A stretch of 18,292 bases of DNA, taken from NCBI GenBank assembly GCA_007128865.1, contig SKWP01000349.1:1-18292 (forward strand). Reading direction: 5' to 3'. The position numbers and the translations under genes were made by a program. Origin of the DNA: Paracoccaceae bacterium (lineage in GTDB: Bacteria > Pseudomonadota > Alphaproteobacteria > Rhodobacterales > Rhodobacteraceae). Positions 1-7,528 of the stretch are shown here, piece by piece; the first letter of the stretch is position 1, and each line of letters starts with the position of its first letter. Under the pieces are notes generated by a model that saw only the letters and a list, made by a program, of their open reading frames with translations, was not told the origin of the DNA and did not search any database.

Positions 1-765
1 CGAACGACGGCGCGGAAGGACGGGGATCACTACGTCATCAACGGCACCAAGCGCTACATCACCAACGCCCCGCATGCCGGGTTGTTCACGGTCTTTGCGC
101 GGACCGATCCGGTGTCGCGGGATGCGGCCGGCGTCACGGCCTTTCTGGTCGAGGCGGGCACGCCCGGCTTGTCCGTCGGGCCTGCCGACCGGAAGATGGG
201 GCAACGCGGTGCGCATACCAGCGATGTCATTCTTGAAGACTGCCGTGTGCCGGCATCCGCGATCATCGGCGGCCCCGAGCGGGAGGGGCAGGGCTTCAAG
301 ACGGCGATGAAGGTGCTTGACCGCGGCAGGCTGCACATTTCCGCCGTCTGTGTCGGCGCGGCCGAACGGCTGATCGGCGACAGCGTAGAGTTCGCCCGCA
401 CCCGTGTCCAGTTCGGCGAGCCGATCGCGGACAAGCAGCTGGTTCAGGCCATGCTTGCCGACAGCCAGGCCGAAGCCTTTGCCGCCCGCTGCATGGTCGA
501 GGAAACCGCCCGCCGCAAGGACCGGGGACAGATCGTGTCGACCGAGGCTGCGTGCTGCAAGATGTTCGCCAGCGAAATGGTCGGAAGGGTGGCCGACCGC
601 GCGGTGCAGATTCACGGCGGCGCGGGATACATGAAGGAATACGCCGTCGAGCGGTTCTTTCGGGATGTCCGGCTGTTCCGGATCTACGAGGGGACGACGC
701 AGATCCAGCAGATCCTGATCGCCCGGAACATGTTGCGCGCCGCACAGGCGGGGGGTGTCCAATGA
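1..765 (+). CDS. Acyl-CoA dehydrogenase, 5'-truncated by the window edge
   Basis: This is the C-terminal 254 residues of a flavin-dependent acyl-CoA dehydrogenase, which introduces the alpha,beta double bond into an acyl-CoA and passes electrons to ETF. The family is usually about 380 residues, so roughly 125 N-terminal residues lie left of the window. The visible part starts in the middle beta domain (DGDHYVINGTKRYITNA) and continues into the all-alpha C-terminal domain (ARTRVQFGEPIADKQLVQ, then QIHGGAGYMKEYAVERFFRD). The RIYEGTTQIQ motif carries the catalytic-base Glu at codon 688-690, the position used by short- and medium-chain family members. It therefore looks like a self-sufficient homotetrameric enzyme, unlike the paired dehydrogenases downstream. 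The frame is open from base 1. The stop lies in an ATGA at 762-765. The acyl substrate is unknown. Confidence 0.93.
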   Translation, partial: RTTARKDGDHYVINGTKRYITNAPHAGLFTVFARTDPVSRDAAGVTAFLVEAGTPGLSVGPADRKMGQRGAHTSDVILEDCRVPASAIIGGPEREGQGFKTAMKVLDRGRLHISAVCVGAAERLIGDSVEFARTRVQFGEPIADKQLVQAMLADSQAEAFAARCMVEETARRKDRGQIVSTEAACCKMFASEMVGRVADRAVQIHGGAGYMKEYAVERFFRDVRLFRIYEGTTQIQQILIARNMLRAAQAGGVQ

Positions 766-908
766 GTGCCTGCGCAATCGATATGTCGGGCTGGCGGCCT
801 TTCCCGAAACCGATCCGATGCAGCCGTGGCACAGGATGCTTCATTATGACCGGTGCACGCACAACGGCGGGATCAAACCCGATGCTGCGTGCGGAGATTG
901 CTGCATGA
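762..908 (+). other. Candidate 48-codon small ORF linking two genes
   Basis: An ATG at 762 overlaps the stop of the acyl-CoA dehydrogenase (ATGA). The frame then runs through the 139-base gap and stops at 906-908, inside the ATGA that starts the next gene. The predicted 48-residue peptide has three Cys and no recognisable family. By hand count, G or C occupies 29 of 48 third positions, which looks lower than in the surrounding genes and weakens the case for coding. The overlaps at both ends are the typical geometry of translational coupling, so it may simply carry ribosomes across the gap. The competing frame (start GTG at 755) would instead extend the next protein by 50 residues. Confidence 0.22.
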
Positions 909-1894
909 AGACCCGGATCACCGAACTGCTGGGAATACGACACCCGATCGTCCAGGGCGGCATGCATTATGTCGGCTTTGCCGAGCTTGCTGCAGCGGTG
1001 TCGAACTCGGGTGGTCTCGGCACGATTACGGCGCTGACACAGAAAACTGCGGCGGACCTTTCGAACGAGATCGCGAAGTGTCGAGCGCTGACCGACCGCC
1101 CCTTTGCCGTGAACCTGACCTTTCTGCCCTCGCTTCGGGAACCCGACTATCCTGGCTACATCCAGGCCATCGTTTCGGCCGGGGTGCAGGTTGTCGAAAC
1201 GGCCGGGAACAATCCGGCGCGCTGGCTGCCGATGCTGAAGGCGCACGGCATCACCGTAATCCACAAATGCACCTCGGTTCGCCACGCGCTGAAGGCGCAA
1301 AGCCTCGGTGTGGATGCGCTGTCCATCGACGGTTTCGAATGTGCTGGCCATCCCGGAGAAGATGATATCCCCAACATGATCCTGCTGCCGCGCGCCGCCG
1401 ACGAACTGAGCGTTCCGTTCGTCGCATCGGGTGGCATGGCCGACGGCCGATCACTTGTTGCCGCATTGGCGATGGGGGCGGACGGGATCAACATGGGCAC
1501 ACGGTTCGTCGCCACGCGGGAGGCACCGGTTCATCCCCGCGTCAAGCAGGCCATCGTCGATGCCACGGAACTGGACACGCGCCTAATCATGCGGGCGCTG
1601 CGCAATACCGAGCGCGTGCTGACCAACCCGGCTGTCGAACGCCTGATCGAAAAGGAAAGGCGGCTGGGCGCCAACATCTCGTTTTCCGATATCGCGCCGG
1701 AAGTTGCCGGCGTCTATCCGCGCGTCATGCTCGACGGCGAAGTGGATTCCGGCGCGTGGTCCTGCGGCCTGGTCGCGGGCCTGATCCATGACATCCCGAC
1801 AGTGCAGGAGCTGATCGATCGGATCATGTCCGAGGCCGAGCAGATCGTGACCGGACGGCTGTTGCCGTTCCTGGACAGGCCCGCGGCAGCATGA
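905..1894 (+). CDS. Nitronate monooxygenase (2-nitropropane dioxygenase) family flavoprotein
   Basis: A 329-residue TIM-barrel FMN protein of the nitronate monooxygenase/FabK-like family. It begins with the family's usual N-terminus (MKTRITELLGIRHPIVQGGM), which decides the ATG at 905; the frame stays open back to a GTG at 755. Visible family elements are SNSGGLGTI (residues 33-41), ECAGHPGED (145-153), the phosphate-binding ASGGMADGRS (174-183) and MGADGINMGTRF (190-201). Members oxidise alkyl nitronates, but many homologues beside beta-oxidation genes have no proven substrate and may act on enoyl- or acyl-CoA-type compounds. It sits between an acyl-CoA dehydrogenase and the importer on the same strand, so a role in the same catabolic pathway is likely. 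The precise reaction cannot be assigned. Confidence 0.88.
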   Translation: MKTRITELLGIRHPIVQGGMHYVGFAELAAAVSNSGGLGTITALTQKTAADLSNEIAKCRALTDRPFAVNLTFLPSLREPDYPGYIQAIVSAGVQVVETAGNNPARWLPMLKAHGITVIHKCTSVRHALKAQSLGVDALSIDGFECAGHPGEDDIPNMILLPRAADELSVPFVASGGMADGRSLVAALAMGADGINMGTRFVATREAPVHPRVKQAIVDATELDTRLIMRALRNTERVLTNPAVERLIEKERRLGANISFSDIAPEVAGVYPRVMLDGEVDSGAWSCGLVAGLIHDIPTVQELIDRIMSEAEQIVTGRLLPFLDRPAAA

Positions 1895-2054
1895 CCGGTG
1901 TGCGTTCCTCCGTGCCTGGGGCAAGGGGCAGGTCATTGCCGGATCATGGTGGCAGCCCTTGCAATGGCCGCGCCGGAAGCCGGCCGGCAACCCGTTGGCA
2001 GGATGCGGGAAGCTGGCCGCCGCGGCGGCGCATCGAACGAAAGAGGTGGGTCGG

Positions 2055-3008
2055 ATGCTGAGGTTTATCGCCCACCGCAGCCTGCAGTCGATCATCGTGC
2101 TGTTTCTGGTCACCGTGATTGTCTTCGCGCTGATGCGCATCCTGCCCGGCGACCCGGTCGCAATAATCGCCGGAACCGGTGTCGAGGGGCTCACCGCCGA
2201 GGAAGAAGCGCGGTTGCGCGCGCGGTTCGGCCTGGACCAGCCGCTGCCGATGCAATACCTCGACTGGATACGGAACGTGCTGGTCGGCGATTGGGGGATC
2301 TCTACCCGTACCGGTGTGCCGGTCTGGACCGAACTGGCGCACCGGGCGCCGATTACCGCGCAGTTGGCGCTTACCGCCTGGCTGATCGCTGTTCTCGTCG
2401 GTGTGACCACGGGTGTCGCCGCTGCGATCTATCGCCGTACCCCGATTGACAGCTTCAGCACCGCTTTCGCCATGTTCGGGATATCGATGCCCGACTTCTG
2501 GCTTGGTATTCTGCTGATCCTGGTGTTTTCCGTGTGGATGGGCCTCTTGCCGTCCGTCGGCTACGTCAGCCCCGCGACCGATCTGCTGTTAAACCTGAAG
2601 CATCTGCTTCTGCCGGCGCTTGCACTCGGGTTGTCGGAGGCGGCGGTGTTCATGCGTCAGACCAGGTCCGGCATGCTGGAAGTCCTCGGGCAGGACTTCA
2701 TCCGCGTGGCCCGCGCCAAGGGCACACCCGAGCGTGTGATCATCTGGCACCACACGCTCAAGAATGCGTCTCTGCCGATCGTGACGATCATGGGCCTGCG
2801 CTTCGGCAGGCTGATCGGCGGAACGGTGGTGATCGAAACCATCTTCGGCCTGCCCGGGCTCGGTCGGCTTGCCGTTCAGTCGATCGTCATGCGCGACTAC
2901 CTCGCTCTGCAGGGGGTCGTGCTGCTGGTTGCGCTGTTTGTCGTTGTCATCAACCTGATCACGGATATCATCTATGCCGCCCTCGACCCCCGCATCCGGC
3001 TTGCCTGA
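2055..3008 (+). CDS. ABC transporter permease, DppB/OppB type
   Basis: A 317-residue inner-membrane permease of the peptide/nickel (Dpp/Opp) class. It starts with the typical short cytoplasmic end and first span (MLRFIAHRSLQSIIVLFLVT), followed by the family's RILPGDP segment (29-34). Further hydrophobic stretches lie near residues 104-124, 136-165 and 183-200. The cytoplasmic coupling loop that contacts the ATPases is the DFIRVARAKG region (about 214-223). ATG 2055 is chosen over the TTG at 1959 because it is preceded by a GAGGTGGG ribosome-binding site and matches the usual N-terminus. A gap of 160 bases separates it from the flavoprotein gene. No convincing sigma-70 promoter was seen there, so it may be transcribed with the upstream genes or from an unrecognised promoter. 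Confidence 0.95.
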   Translation: MLRFIAHRSLQSIIVLFLVTVIVFALMRILPGDPVAIIAGTGVEGLTAEEEARLRARFGLDQPLPMQYLDWIRNVLVGDWGISTRTGVPVWTELAHRAPITAQLALTAWLIAVLVGVTTGVAAAIYRRTPIDSFSTAFAMFGISMPDFWLGILLILVFSVWMGLLPSVGYVSPATDLLLNLKHLLLPALALGLSEAAVFMRQTRSGMLEVLGQDFIRVARAKGTPERVIIWHHTLKNASLPIVTIMGLRFGRLIGGTVVIETIFGLPGLGRLAVQSIVMRDYLALQGVVLLVALFVVVINLITDIIYAALDPRIRLA

Positions 3009-3018
3009 CGGACCGGCA

Positions 3019-3888
3019 ATGCCGTCGGCCGCTCGGGCGCCGGCGTCCGGCGGACGCATGCGCGATGTCGCGGTGCGCTTGGTGGCCGGGCCGCTTGAGA
3101 TTGTGTCGTTGATCGTGATCCTCCTGCTGGTGGCGGCGGCGGTCGCAGCGCCGTTACTGGCGCCCTTCGATCCGGCCGCCGCCGACGGTTTCAACACCCT
3201 GCGCGGCCCTTCGTCGCGCAATCTCCTAGGTACCGATTTCCTCGGGCGGGACGTGCTGTCGCGGCTGATCTACGGGGCGCAGGTCACGGCTGCAGTGGCC
3301 ATCGGCTCTGTGGCGATCTCGATCCTGTTCGGTGTGCCGCTCGGGCTGGTCAGCGGATACTTCAAGGGCCTGACCGACACAGTGATCATGCGGTTCATCG
3401 ACGCGCTTTATGCCTTTCCGCCGCTTCTGCTGTCGCTGGTGCTGGTCGCCATGCTGGGGCCGTCGATGTACAACGTGATGATTGCGGTCGGAGTCATCAT
3501 GATCCCGACCTTTTGCCGGCTTGCCCGCGCACAGGCCCTTGTCGTCAGCGCCCAGACCTATGTGGTGGCCGCCCAGACCATCGGCACTCCGGCCCACCGG
3601 ATCATCCTGTGGCACCTGTGGCCCAACATCGCCGCGCCGGTAATCGTGCAACTGACCATCGGCATGGCCTGGGCGATCCTTGCCGAAGCCGCGCTCAGCT
3701 ATCTGGGCGTGGGCGTTCGGCCGCCGACGCCCACATGGGGTGTGATGCTTGCCGAGGGGTTCCAGTATCTGCGGATCAACCCCTGGCTTTCGTTCATCCC
3801 CGGAATGGCGATCTTCCTGACCGTGTTCGCACTCAACATTCTCGGCGATGCTCTGCGCGACGGACTCGATCCGCGGCTACGCAACTGA
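3019..3888 (+). CDS. ABC transporter permease, DppC/OppC type
   Basis: The partner permease of about 289 residues. It shows the DppC-class features: an N-terminal span (about residues 27-48), the TDFLGRDVLSRLIYG segment just after it (72-86), and the coupling loop TYVVAAQTIGTPAHRIILWH ahead of the last spans. Near the C-terminus is LSYLGVGVRPPTPTWGVML, also typical of DppC. The start is uncertain. ATG 3019 lies 10 bases after the DppB stop; an ATG at 2974 would overlap DppB by 35 bases, and one at 3058 would still precede the first span. None has a strong ribosome-binding site, consistent with translation coupled to DppB. It should form a heterodimeric channel with DppB. Confidence 0.94.
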   Translation: MPSAARAPASGGRMRDVAVRLVAGPLEIVSLIVILLLVAAAVAAPLLAPFDPAAADGFNTLRGPSSRNLLGTDFLGRDVLSRLIYGAQVTAAVAIGSVAISILFGVPLGLVSGYFKGLTDTVIMRFIDALYAFPPLLLSLVLVAMLGPSMYNVMIAVGVIMIPTFCRLARAQALVVSAQTYVVAAQTIGTPAHRIILWHLWPNIAAPVIVQLTIGMAWAILAEAALSYLGVGVRPPTPTWGVMLAEGFQYLRINPWLSFIPGMAIFLTVFALNILGDALRDGLDPRLRN

Positions 3889-3919
3889 ACGACCACTTAA
3901 CCAAGAGGGAGGAGAGGAA

Positions 3920-5458
3920 ATGCGTATCAGGACACTCGGGGCCATCGCCCTTGCGGCCAGCGTCATGCTGGCCGGCGCGGCGGCGGCCGAGACACCCCAG
4001 CGCGGTGGCGTGCTGATCCAGGCCTACGTGACGGAAGTCACCTCGATGGACGCGCATCAGGCGCGCGCGGGGGACAGCCGGGTCATGCTTGGGCCGTATG
4101 CCGCCTATCTGGTCTATGTCGACAGCGAGGGGAACTTCCTGCCCGGCCTTGCCACCGGGTGGGAGTGGGAGTCCGAGACACAACTGCGTCTTGACCTGCG
4201 CGAGGGCGTGACCTTCCACGACGGCACCCCCTTCAACGCGGAGGCAGTTGCCTTCAACGTCGACCGCATCGCCGGACGAACCGAGCCTGCGATCGTCAGC
4301 CCCGGCGCGGCCGACATGCGGGCCGTCACCGGGATCGAGATCGTCGACGACCTGACAATTCGGCTCAGCTTTGACCAGGTGCGCGCCGGCTTCATACAGC
4401 AGCTTGGCGCCTACTGGGCCGGCATGCTGTCGCCCACGGCGATCGAGGAGATGGGCGAGGGTTTCGCCCTGGCGCCCGTCTCGGCAGGCCCGTTCCGCGT
4501 GACCGAATATCGCCCCGGAGCCTTCGTCACCTACGAGCGGTTCGAGGATTTCTACGGCGTGGACGAGCATGGGGAGCAACTGCCCTATCTTGACGGGATG
4601 CGGCTGATGATCCTGCCCGACAACGCCAGCCGCGCCGCCGCGCTGCAGGCCGGGGACATCCACCTTGACCAGCGGGTCGAGGCCGCCCAGGTCATGCAGC
4701 TTGAGGCCGATCCAAACATCAACATCGTCGAGATCCCCGGCTTCAACGCCCGCTGGATCGCCTTCAACACCGGGCTGCCGCCGATGGACAACGTGCATGT
4801 CCGCCGCGCGATCATCCACGCGATCAACCCCGAAGAGGTTAACATGGCCTTGCATCAGGGCCGCGCGGCAGCAGCGAACCAGTTCTTTTCGCCGACCTCC
4901 TGGGCGCATGACCCGGACGCGCCGTGGCTGGAATACAGCCCTGAGAAGGCGCGCGAGGAAATGGCCCTGGCGGGTTTCCCGGACGGGTTCTCGTTCAGCG
5001 CGGCGCATTACGGCGGGCCCTGGCGCGCCGAGGCCGAGCTGATCCAGTCGCAGCTTCGGCGGGTCGGGATCGACATGCAGGTGGATGCGATGGACCTGGC
5101 ATCCTTCTCGCAGCTCTATCGCCGGGATGCGGTCTACCATGCTGGCTTCACCGGGCATCCGATGACGGCGCGCGACCCCGCGCATCTGTTCCACGCGTTC
5201 CACCACAGCACGGGCGCCTTTGCCGATCCGTCGCGGACCACCGTCTATGACGAGGTGATCGACCGCGCGCTGCTGACGCTGGACGATGCCGAGCGGGGCG
5301 CGGTCCTGAGCGAGGCCTTCCGCATGGTCTATGAGCGCGCGGGCGAGGCCTATTACATCTGGGTGCCGGCCCATCGCGCCTTCCGCCACGACGTGCGCGG
5401 CTATGCGCTGTTCAGCGACGGAACGTCGGACTGCGTGACCTGCTGGCTGGCACGCTGA
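3920..5458 (+). CDS. Periplasmic substrate-binding protein, SBP_bac_5 (DppA/OppA) family
   Basis: A 512-residue solute-binding protein that delivers substrate to the DppBC-type channel. The start at 3920 follows a very strong ribosome-binding site (GAGGGAGGAGAGG). Residues 1-23 form a Sec signal peptide: Arg-rich start, hydrophobic core, and an Ala-rich end before ETPQRGG, with no lipobox Cys. The family signature LREGVTFHDGTPFNAEAVAF is present in the N-terminal part. The protein ends in SDCVTCWLAR, a Cys pair that could form a disulfide in the periplasm. The family binds peptides, nickel, sugars, opines and other solutes, so the family does not give the ligand. Its place among beta-oxidation genes suggests a carboxylate or an acyl conjugate. 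Confidence 0.95.
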   Translation: MRIRTLGAIALAASVMLAGAAAAETPQRGGVLIQAYVTEVTSMDAHQARAGDSRVMLGPYAAYLVYVDSEGNFLPGLATGWEWESETQLRLDLREGVTFHDGTPFNAEAVAFNVDRIAGRTEPAIVSPGAADMRAVTGIEIVDDLTIRLSFDQVRAGFIQQLGAYWAGMLSPTAIEEMGEGFALAPVSAGPFRVTEYRPGAFVTYERFEDFYGVDEHGEQLPYLDGMRLMILPDNASRAAALQAGDIHLDQRVEAAQVMQLEADPNINIVEIPGFNARWIAFNTGLPPMDNVHVRRAIIHAINPEEVNMALHQGRAAAANQFFSPTSWAHDPDAPWLEYSPEKAREEMALAGFPDGFSFSAAHYGGPWRAEAELIQSQLRRVGIDMQVDAMDLASFSQLYRRDAVYHAGFTGHPMTARDPAHLFHAFHHSTGAFADPSRTTVYDEVIDRALLTLDDAERGAVLSEAFRMVYERAGEAYYIWVPAHRAFRHDVRGYALFSDGTSDCVTCWLAR

Positions 5459-5479
5459 CGCCCGCTTCGCCCAACCCAA

Positions 5480-5505
5480 GCACCGGCCGCGACGCCGGCC
5501 GGTGC
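5480..5505 (+). promoter_or_regulatory. GC-rich hairpin between binding-protein and ATPase genes
   Basis: A perfect 10-bp inverted repeat (GCACCGGCCG at 5480-5489, CGGCCGGTGC at 5496-5505) with a 6-base loop lies 22 bases after the binding-protein stop and 39 bases before the ATPase start. No run of T follows, so it is not a classic intrinsic terminator. Hairpins here commonly stabilise the binding-protein part of the message or attenuate downstream expression, so that binding protein outnumbers transporter. That role is inference. Confidence 0.45.
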
Positions 5506-5543
5506 CACCTTCACAATCCCCCCTGTGGCCGACCGGAGCCGAG

Positions 5544-6524
5544 ATGACAGTTTCCGAACCGCCCCTACTGACTGTCGAAGGGCTGACGACAACCGTCTCG
5601 GTCCAGGGACGCCAAGCGCATGCCCTCGACGATGTCTCGTTCCAGGTCCGCAAGGGCGAATGCGTGGCCATCGTCGGCGAAAGCGGTTCGGGCAAGAGCA
5701 TGACGGCACTGGCCATCATGGGGCTGCTGCCGGAGCCACAAGTGCGGGCAACAGCCGGCAGCATCCGTTTCGACGGCACGGACCTGCTGACGCTAAACCA
5801 GGAACAGATGCGGGCCTTCCGTGGCGACCGGATATCGATGATCTTTCAGGAGCCGATGACATCCCTGAACCCGGTCTTCACCATCGGTCATCAGATCAGC
5901 GAGCCGCTGATCTATCACAAGGGGCTTGGCCGGAAAGCGGCGCGCAAGAAGGCCGCACAGCTTCTCGCCCAGGTCCAGGTTGCGGATGCGGAGCACAGGC
6001 TGTCGCTGTATCCACACCAGTTTTCCGGGGGGATGCGCCAGCGGGCGATGATCGCGACCGGGCTGGCATGCGACCCCGAATTGATGATCGCAGACGAACC
6101 GACAACGGCGCTCGACGTCACGATCCAGGCGCAGATCCTCGAGATACTGCGCGACCTTGCCCGCGGGCGCGGCATGGGTCTGATACTGATCACCCATTCG
6201 CTGGGCGTCGTCGCGCGCTATGCCGACACGGTCATCGTCATGTATGCTGGTCGGGTAGTCGAATCCGGCCCCGTAGCCGAGGTGTTCGGCCGCCCCAAGC
6301 ACCCTTACACCCGTGGCTTGATGGCCTGCGTGCCGACCATGGACGGCGATCTGGAAAGCGCGCTGGTTCCGATCGACGGGCAGCCCTCGGGCGTGTTCGA
6401 CCGGCCGTCGGGTTGTGCCTTTCACCCTCGCTGTCCGCTGGCCTTTGATCGCTGCTGGGCTGAGACGCCGCCGCTCGAGGAGTTTCGCCCCGGTCACCAC
6501 AAGGCGTGCTGGGCCGATGAGTGA
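5544..6524 (+). CDS. ABC transporter ATP-binding protein, DppD/OppD type
   Basis: A 326-residue ATPase subunit. It has Walker A GESGSGKS (45-52), the Q-loop Gln 102 ([10 protein letters not shown]), the signature SGGMRQR (161-167), Walker B LMIADE (180-185) and the switch His 218. The C-terminal oligopeptide/dipeptide extension holds four cysteines (291, 297, 304, 322) in the [15 protein letters not shown] and HKACW context. In some DppD-type proteins this region binds a [4Fe-4S] cluster. ATG 5544 is chosen because it sits just after a GGAGCCGAG ribosome-binding site and gives the expected N-terminus; an in-frame GTG at 5502 lies within the upstream hairpin. The gene overlaps the next ATPase gene by 8 bases, indicating coupled translation. 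Confidence 0.96.
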   Translation: MTVSEPPLLTVEGLTTTVSVQGRQAHALDDVSFQVRKGECVAIVGESGSGKSMTALAIMGLLPEPQVRATAGSIRFDGTDLLTLNQEQMRAFRGDRISMIFQEPMTSLNPVFTIGHQISEPLIYHKGLGRKAARKKAAQLLAQVQVADAEHRLSLYPHQFSGGMRQRAMIATGLACDPELMIADEPTTALDVTIQAQILEILRDLARGRGMGLILITHSLGVVARYADTVIVMYAGRVVESGPVAEVFGRPKHPYTRGLMACVPTMDGDLESALVPIDGQPSGVFDRPSGCAFHPRCPLAFDRCWAETPPLEEFRPGHHKACWADE

Positions 6525-7524
6525 CGCGACCGGCGATCCGCAGCGCCCGCTCGTTTCGGTGCGCGACCTCAAGGTGCAGTTCGCCGTGGCCGGTGGCCGG
6601 CAGGTCGTGCGCGCGGTCGATGGCGTCAGCTTCGATATCCACCGTGGCGAGACGCTCAGCCTTGTGGGCGAAAGCGGCAGCGGCAAGACGACGGTCGGTC
6701 AGGCCCTGCTGGGCGTCGTGCCCATCGCCGAGGGAGAGATGCGGATCGGCGACGTGTCGCTACCCGCCCGCACTGCAGCCGACCGGCGCCGGTTGCGTCG
6801 CTCCGCCCAAATGATCTTTCAGGACCCCTACAGCTCACTCAATCCGCGGATGCGGGTGGGCGACATCATCGCTGAACCGCTGCGAGCCAACGGCATTGGC
6901 GCCACGCGTGGTGAGCGGCAGAAGCGGGTTGCCGAACTGCTGGGGCTGGTGGGCCTGCCCGCCGACGCGGCCGACCTGCTGCCGCACGAGTTTTCCGGCG
7001 GCCAACGCCAGCGGATCGGGATCGCTCGAGCCATCGCGACCGAACCGGACTTCATCATCTGCGACGAGCCGGTCTCGGCCCTCGATGTCTCGATCCAGGC
7101 GCAAATCGTCAACCTGCTGGGCGGTCTGCAGAAGCGGCTGCACCTGACCTATCTGTTCATCGCCCATGATCTGGCCGTGGTGCGCTATGTTTCCAGCCGC
7201 ATCGCGGTGATGTATCTGGGCAAGATCGTCGAGATCGGCACCCGCGACGAGGTGATCCGCAACCCCAGCCATCCCTATACCCAGGCGCTGCTGGCTGCCG
7301 TGCCCGGCATCGACCCCGCACGCGAAGCGACGCGGCAAGGCGTGATGCTGGGCGGCGAAATTCCCAGCCCGATCAACCCGCCCTCGGGCTGCGCCTTTCA
7401 CCCGCGCTGCCCCCTGGCCGAAGCGCGCTGCAGCCGCGAGGTGCCTCGGCCGCACCGGCTGTCGGCGACCCATCAGGCCGCCTGCCACCTGCTGGCCGAT
7501 GCGTCCGAGCCGTCGAAAGGATGA
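6517..7524 (+). CDS. ABC transporter ATP-binding protein, DppF/OppF type
   Basis: The second ATPase subunit, 335 residues. It has Walker A GESGSGKT (51-58), Q-loop Gln 102 (FQDPYSSLNP, typical of DppF), signature SGGQRQR (160-166), Walker B FIICDE (179-184) and switch His 217. The PYSSLNPRMRVGDI and CDEPVSALDVSIQAQ segments separate it from the DppD class. Its C-terminal extension also has four cysteines (292, 298, 305, 323) spaced as in the partner subunit. The ATG at 6517 lies inside the end of the DppD-type gene, so the two are translationally coupled. With the two permeases and the binding protein it completes one importer. Confidence 0.96.
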   Translation: MSDATGDPQRPLVSVRDLKVQFAVAGGRQVVRAVDGVSFDIHRGETLSLVGESGSGKTTVGQALLGVVPIAEGEMRIGDVSLPARTAADRRRLRRSAQMIFQDPYSSLNPRMRVGDIIAEPLRANGIGATRGERQKRVAELLGLVGLPADAADLLPHEFSGGQRQRIGIARAIATEPDFIICDEPVSALDVSIQAQIVNLLGGLQKRLHLTYLFIAHDLAVVRYVSSRIAVMYLGKIVEIGTRDEVIRNPSHPYTQALLAAVPGIDPAREATRQGVMLGGEIPSPINPPSGCAFHPRCPLAEARCSREVPRPHRLSATHQAACHLLADASEPSKG

Positions 7525-7528
7525 CCGC

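Noticed and set aside
755..904. 50-residue N-terminal extension of the flavoprotein from GTG 755
   Set aside because: The frame is open and its composition is fairly protein-like, but the family's usual N-terminus begins exactly at the ATG at 905. Kept only as an alternative to the small ORF at 762.
296..1351. 351-residue minus-strand open frame
   Set aside because: It crosses two well-supported + strand genes, is rich in Arg/Pro/His typical of shadow translation, and shows no domain.
2016..2029. 14-bp perfect palindrome GCCGCCGCGGCGGC upstream of the first permease gene
   Set aside because: It is composed only of G and C with simple GCC/GGC repetition. Such palindromes arise readily in this base composition, and no operator family is suggested.
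1891..2061. 56-codon ORF spanning the gap from the flavoprotein stop (ATGA) to the dppB-type start
   Set aside because: The Arg/Gly/Pro-rich translation and modest third-position GC (38 of 56 by hand count) look like chance openness in GC-rich DNA. The overlap with the next start is not in the ATGA form.
3833..5779. 648-residue minus-strand open frame
   Set aside because: It is antisense to the binding protein and the start of the ATPase gene. The protein on the + strand has clear family motifs, a signal peptide and a strong ribosome-binding site.
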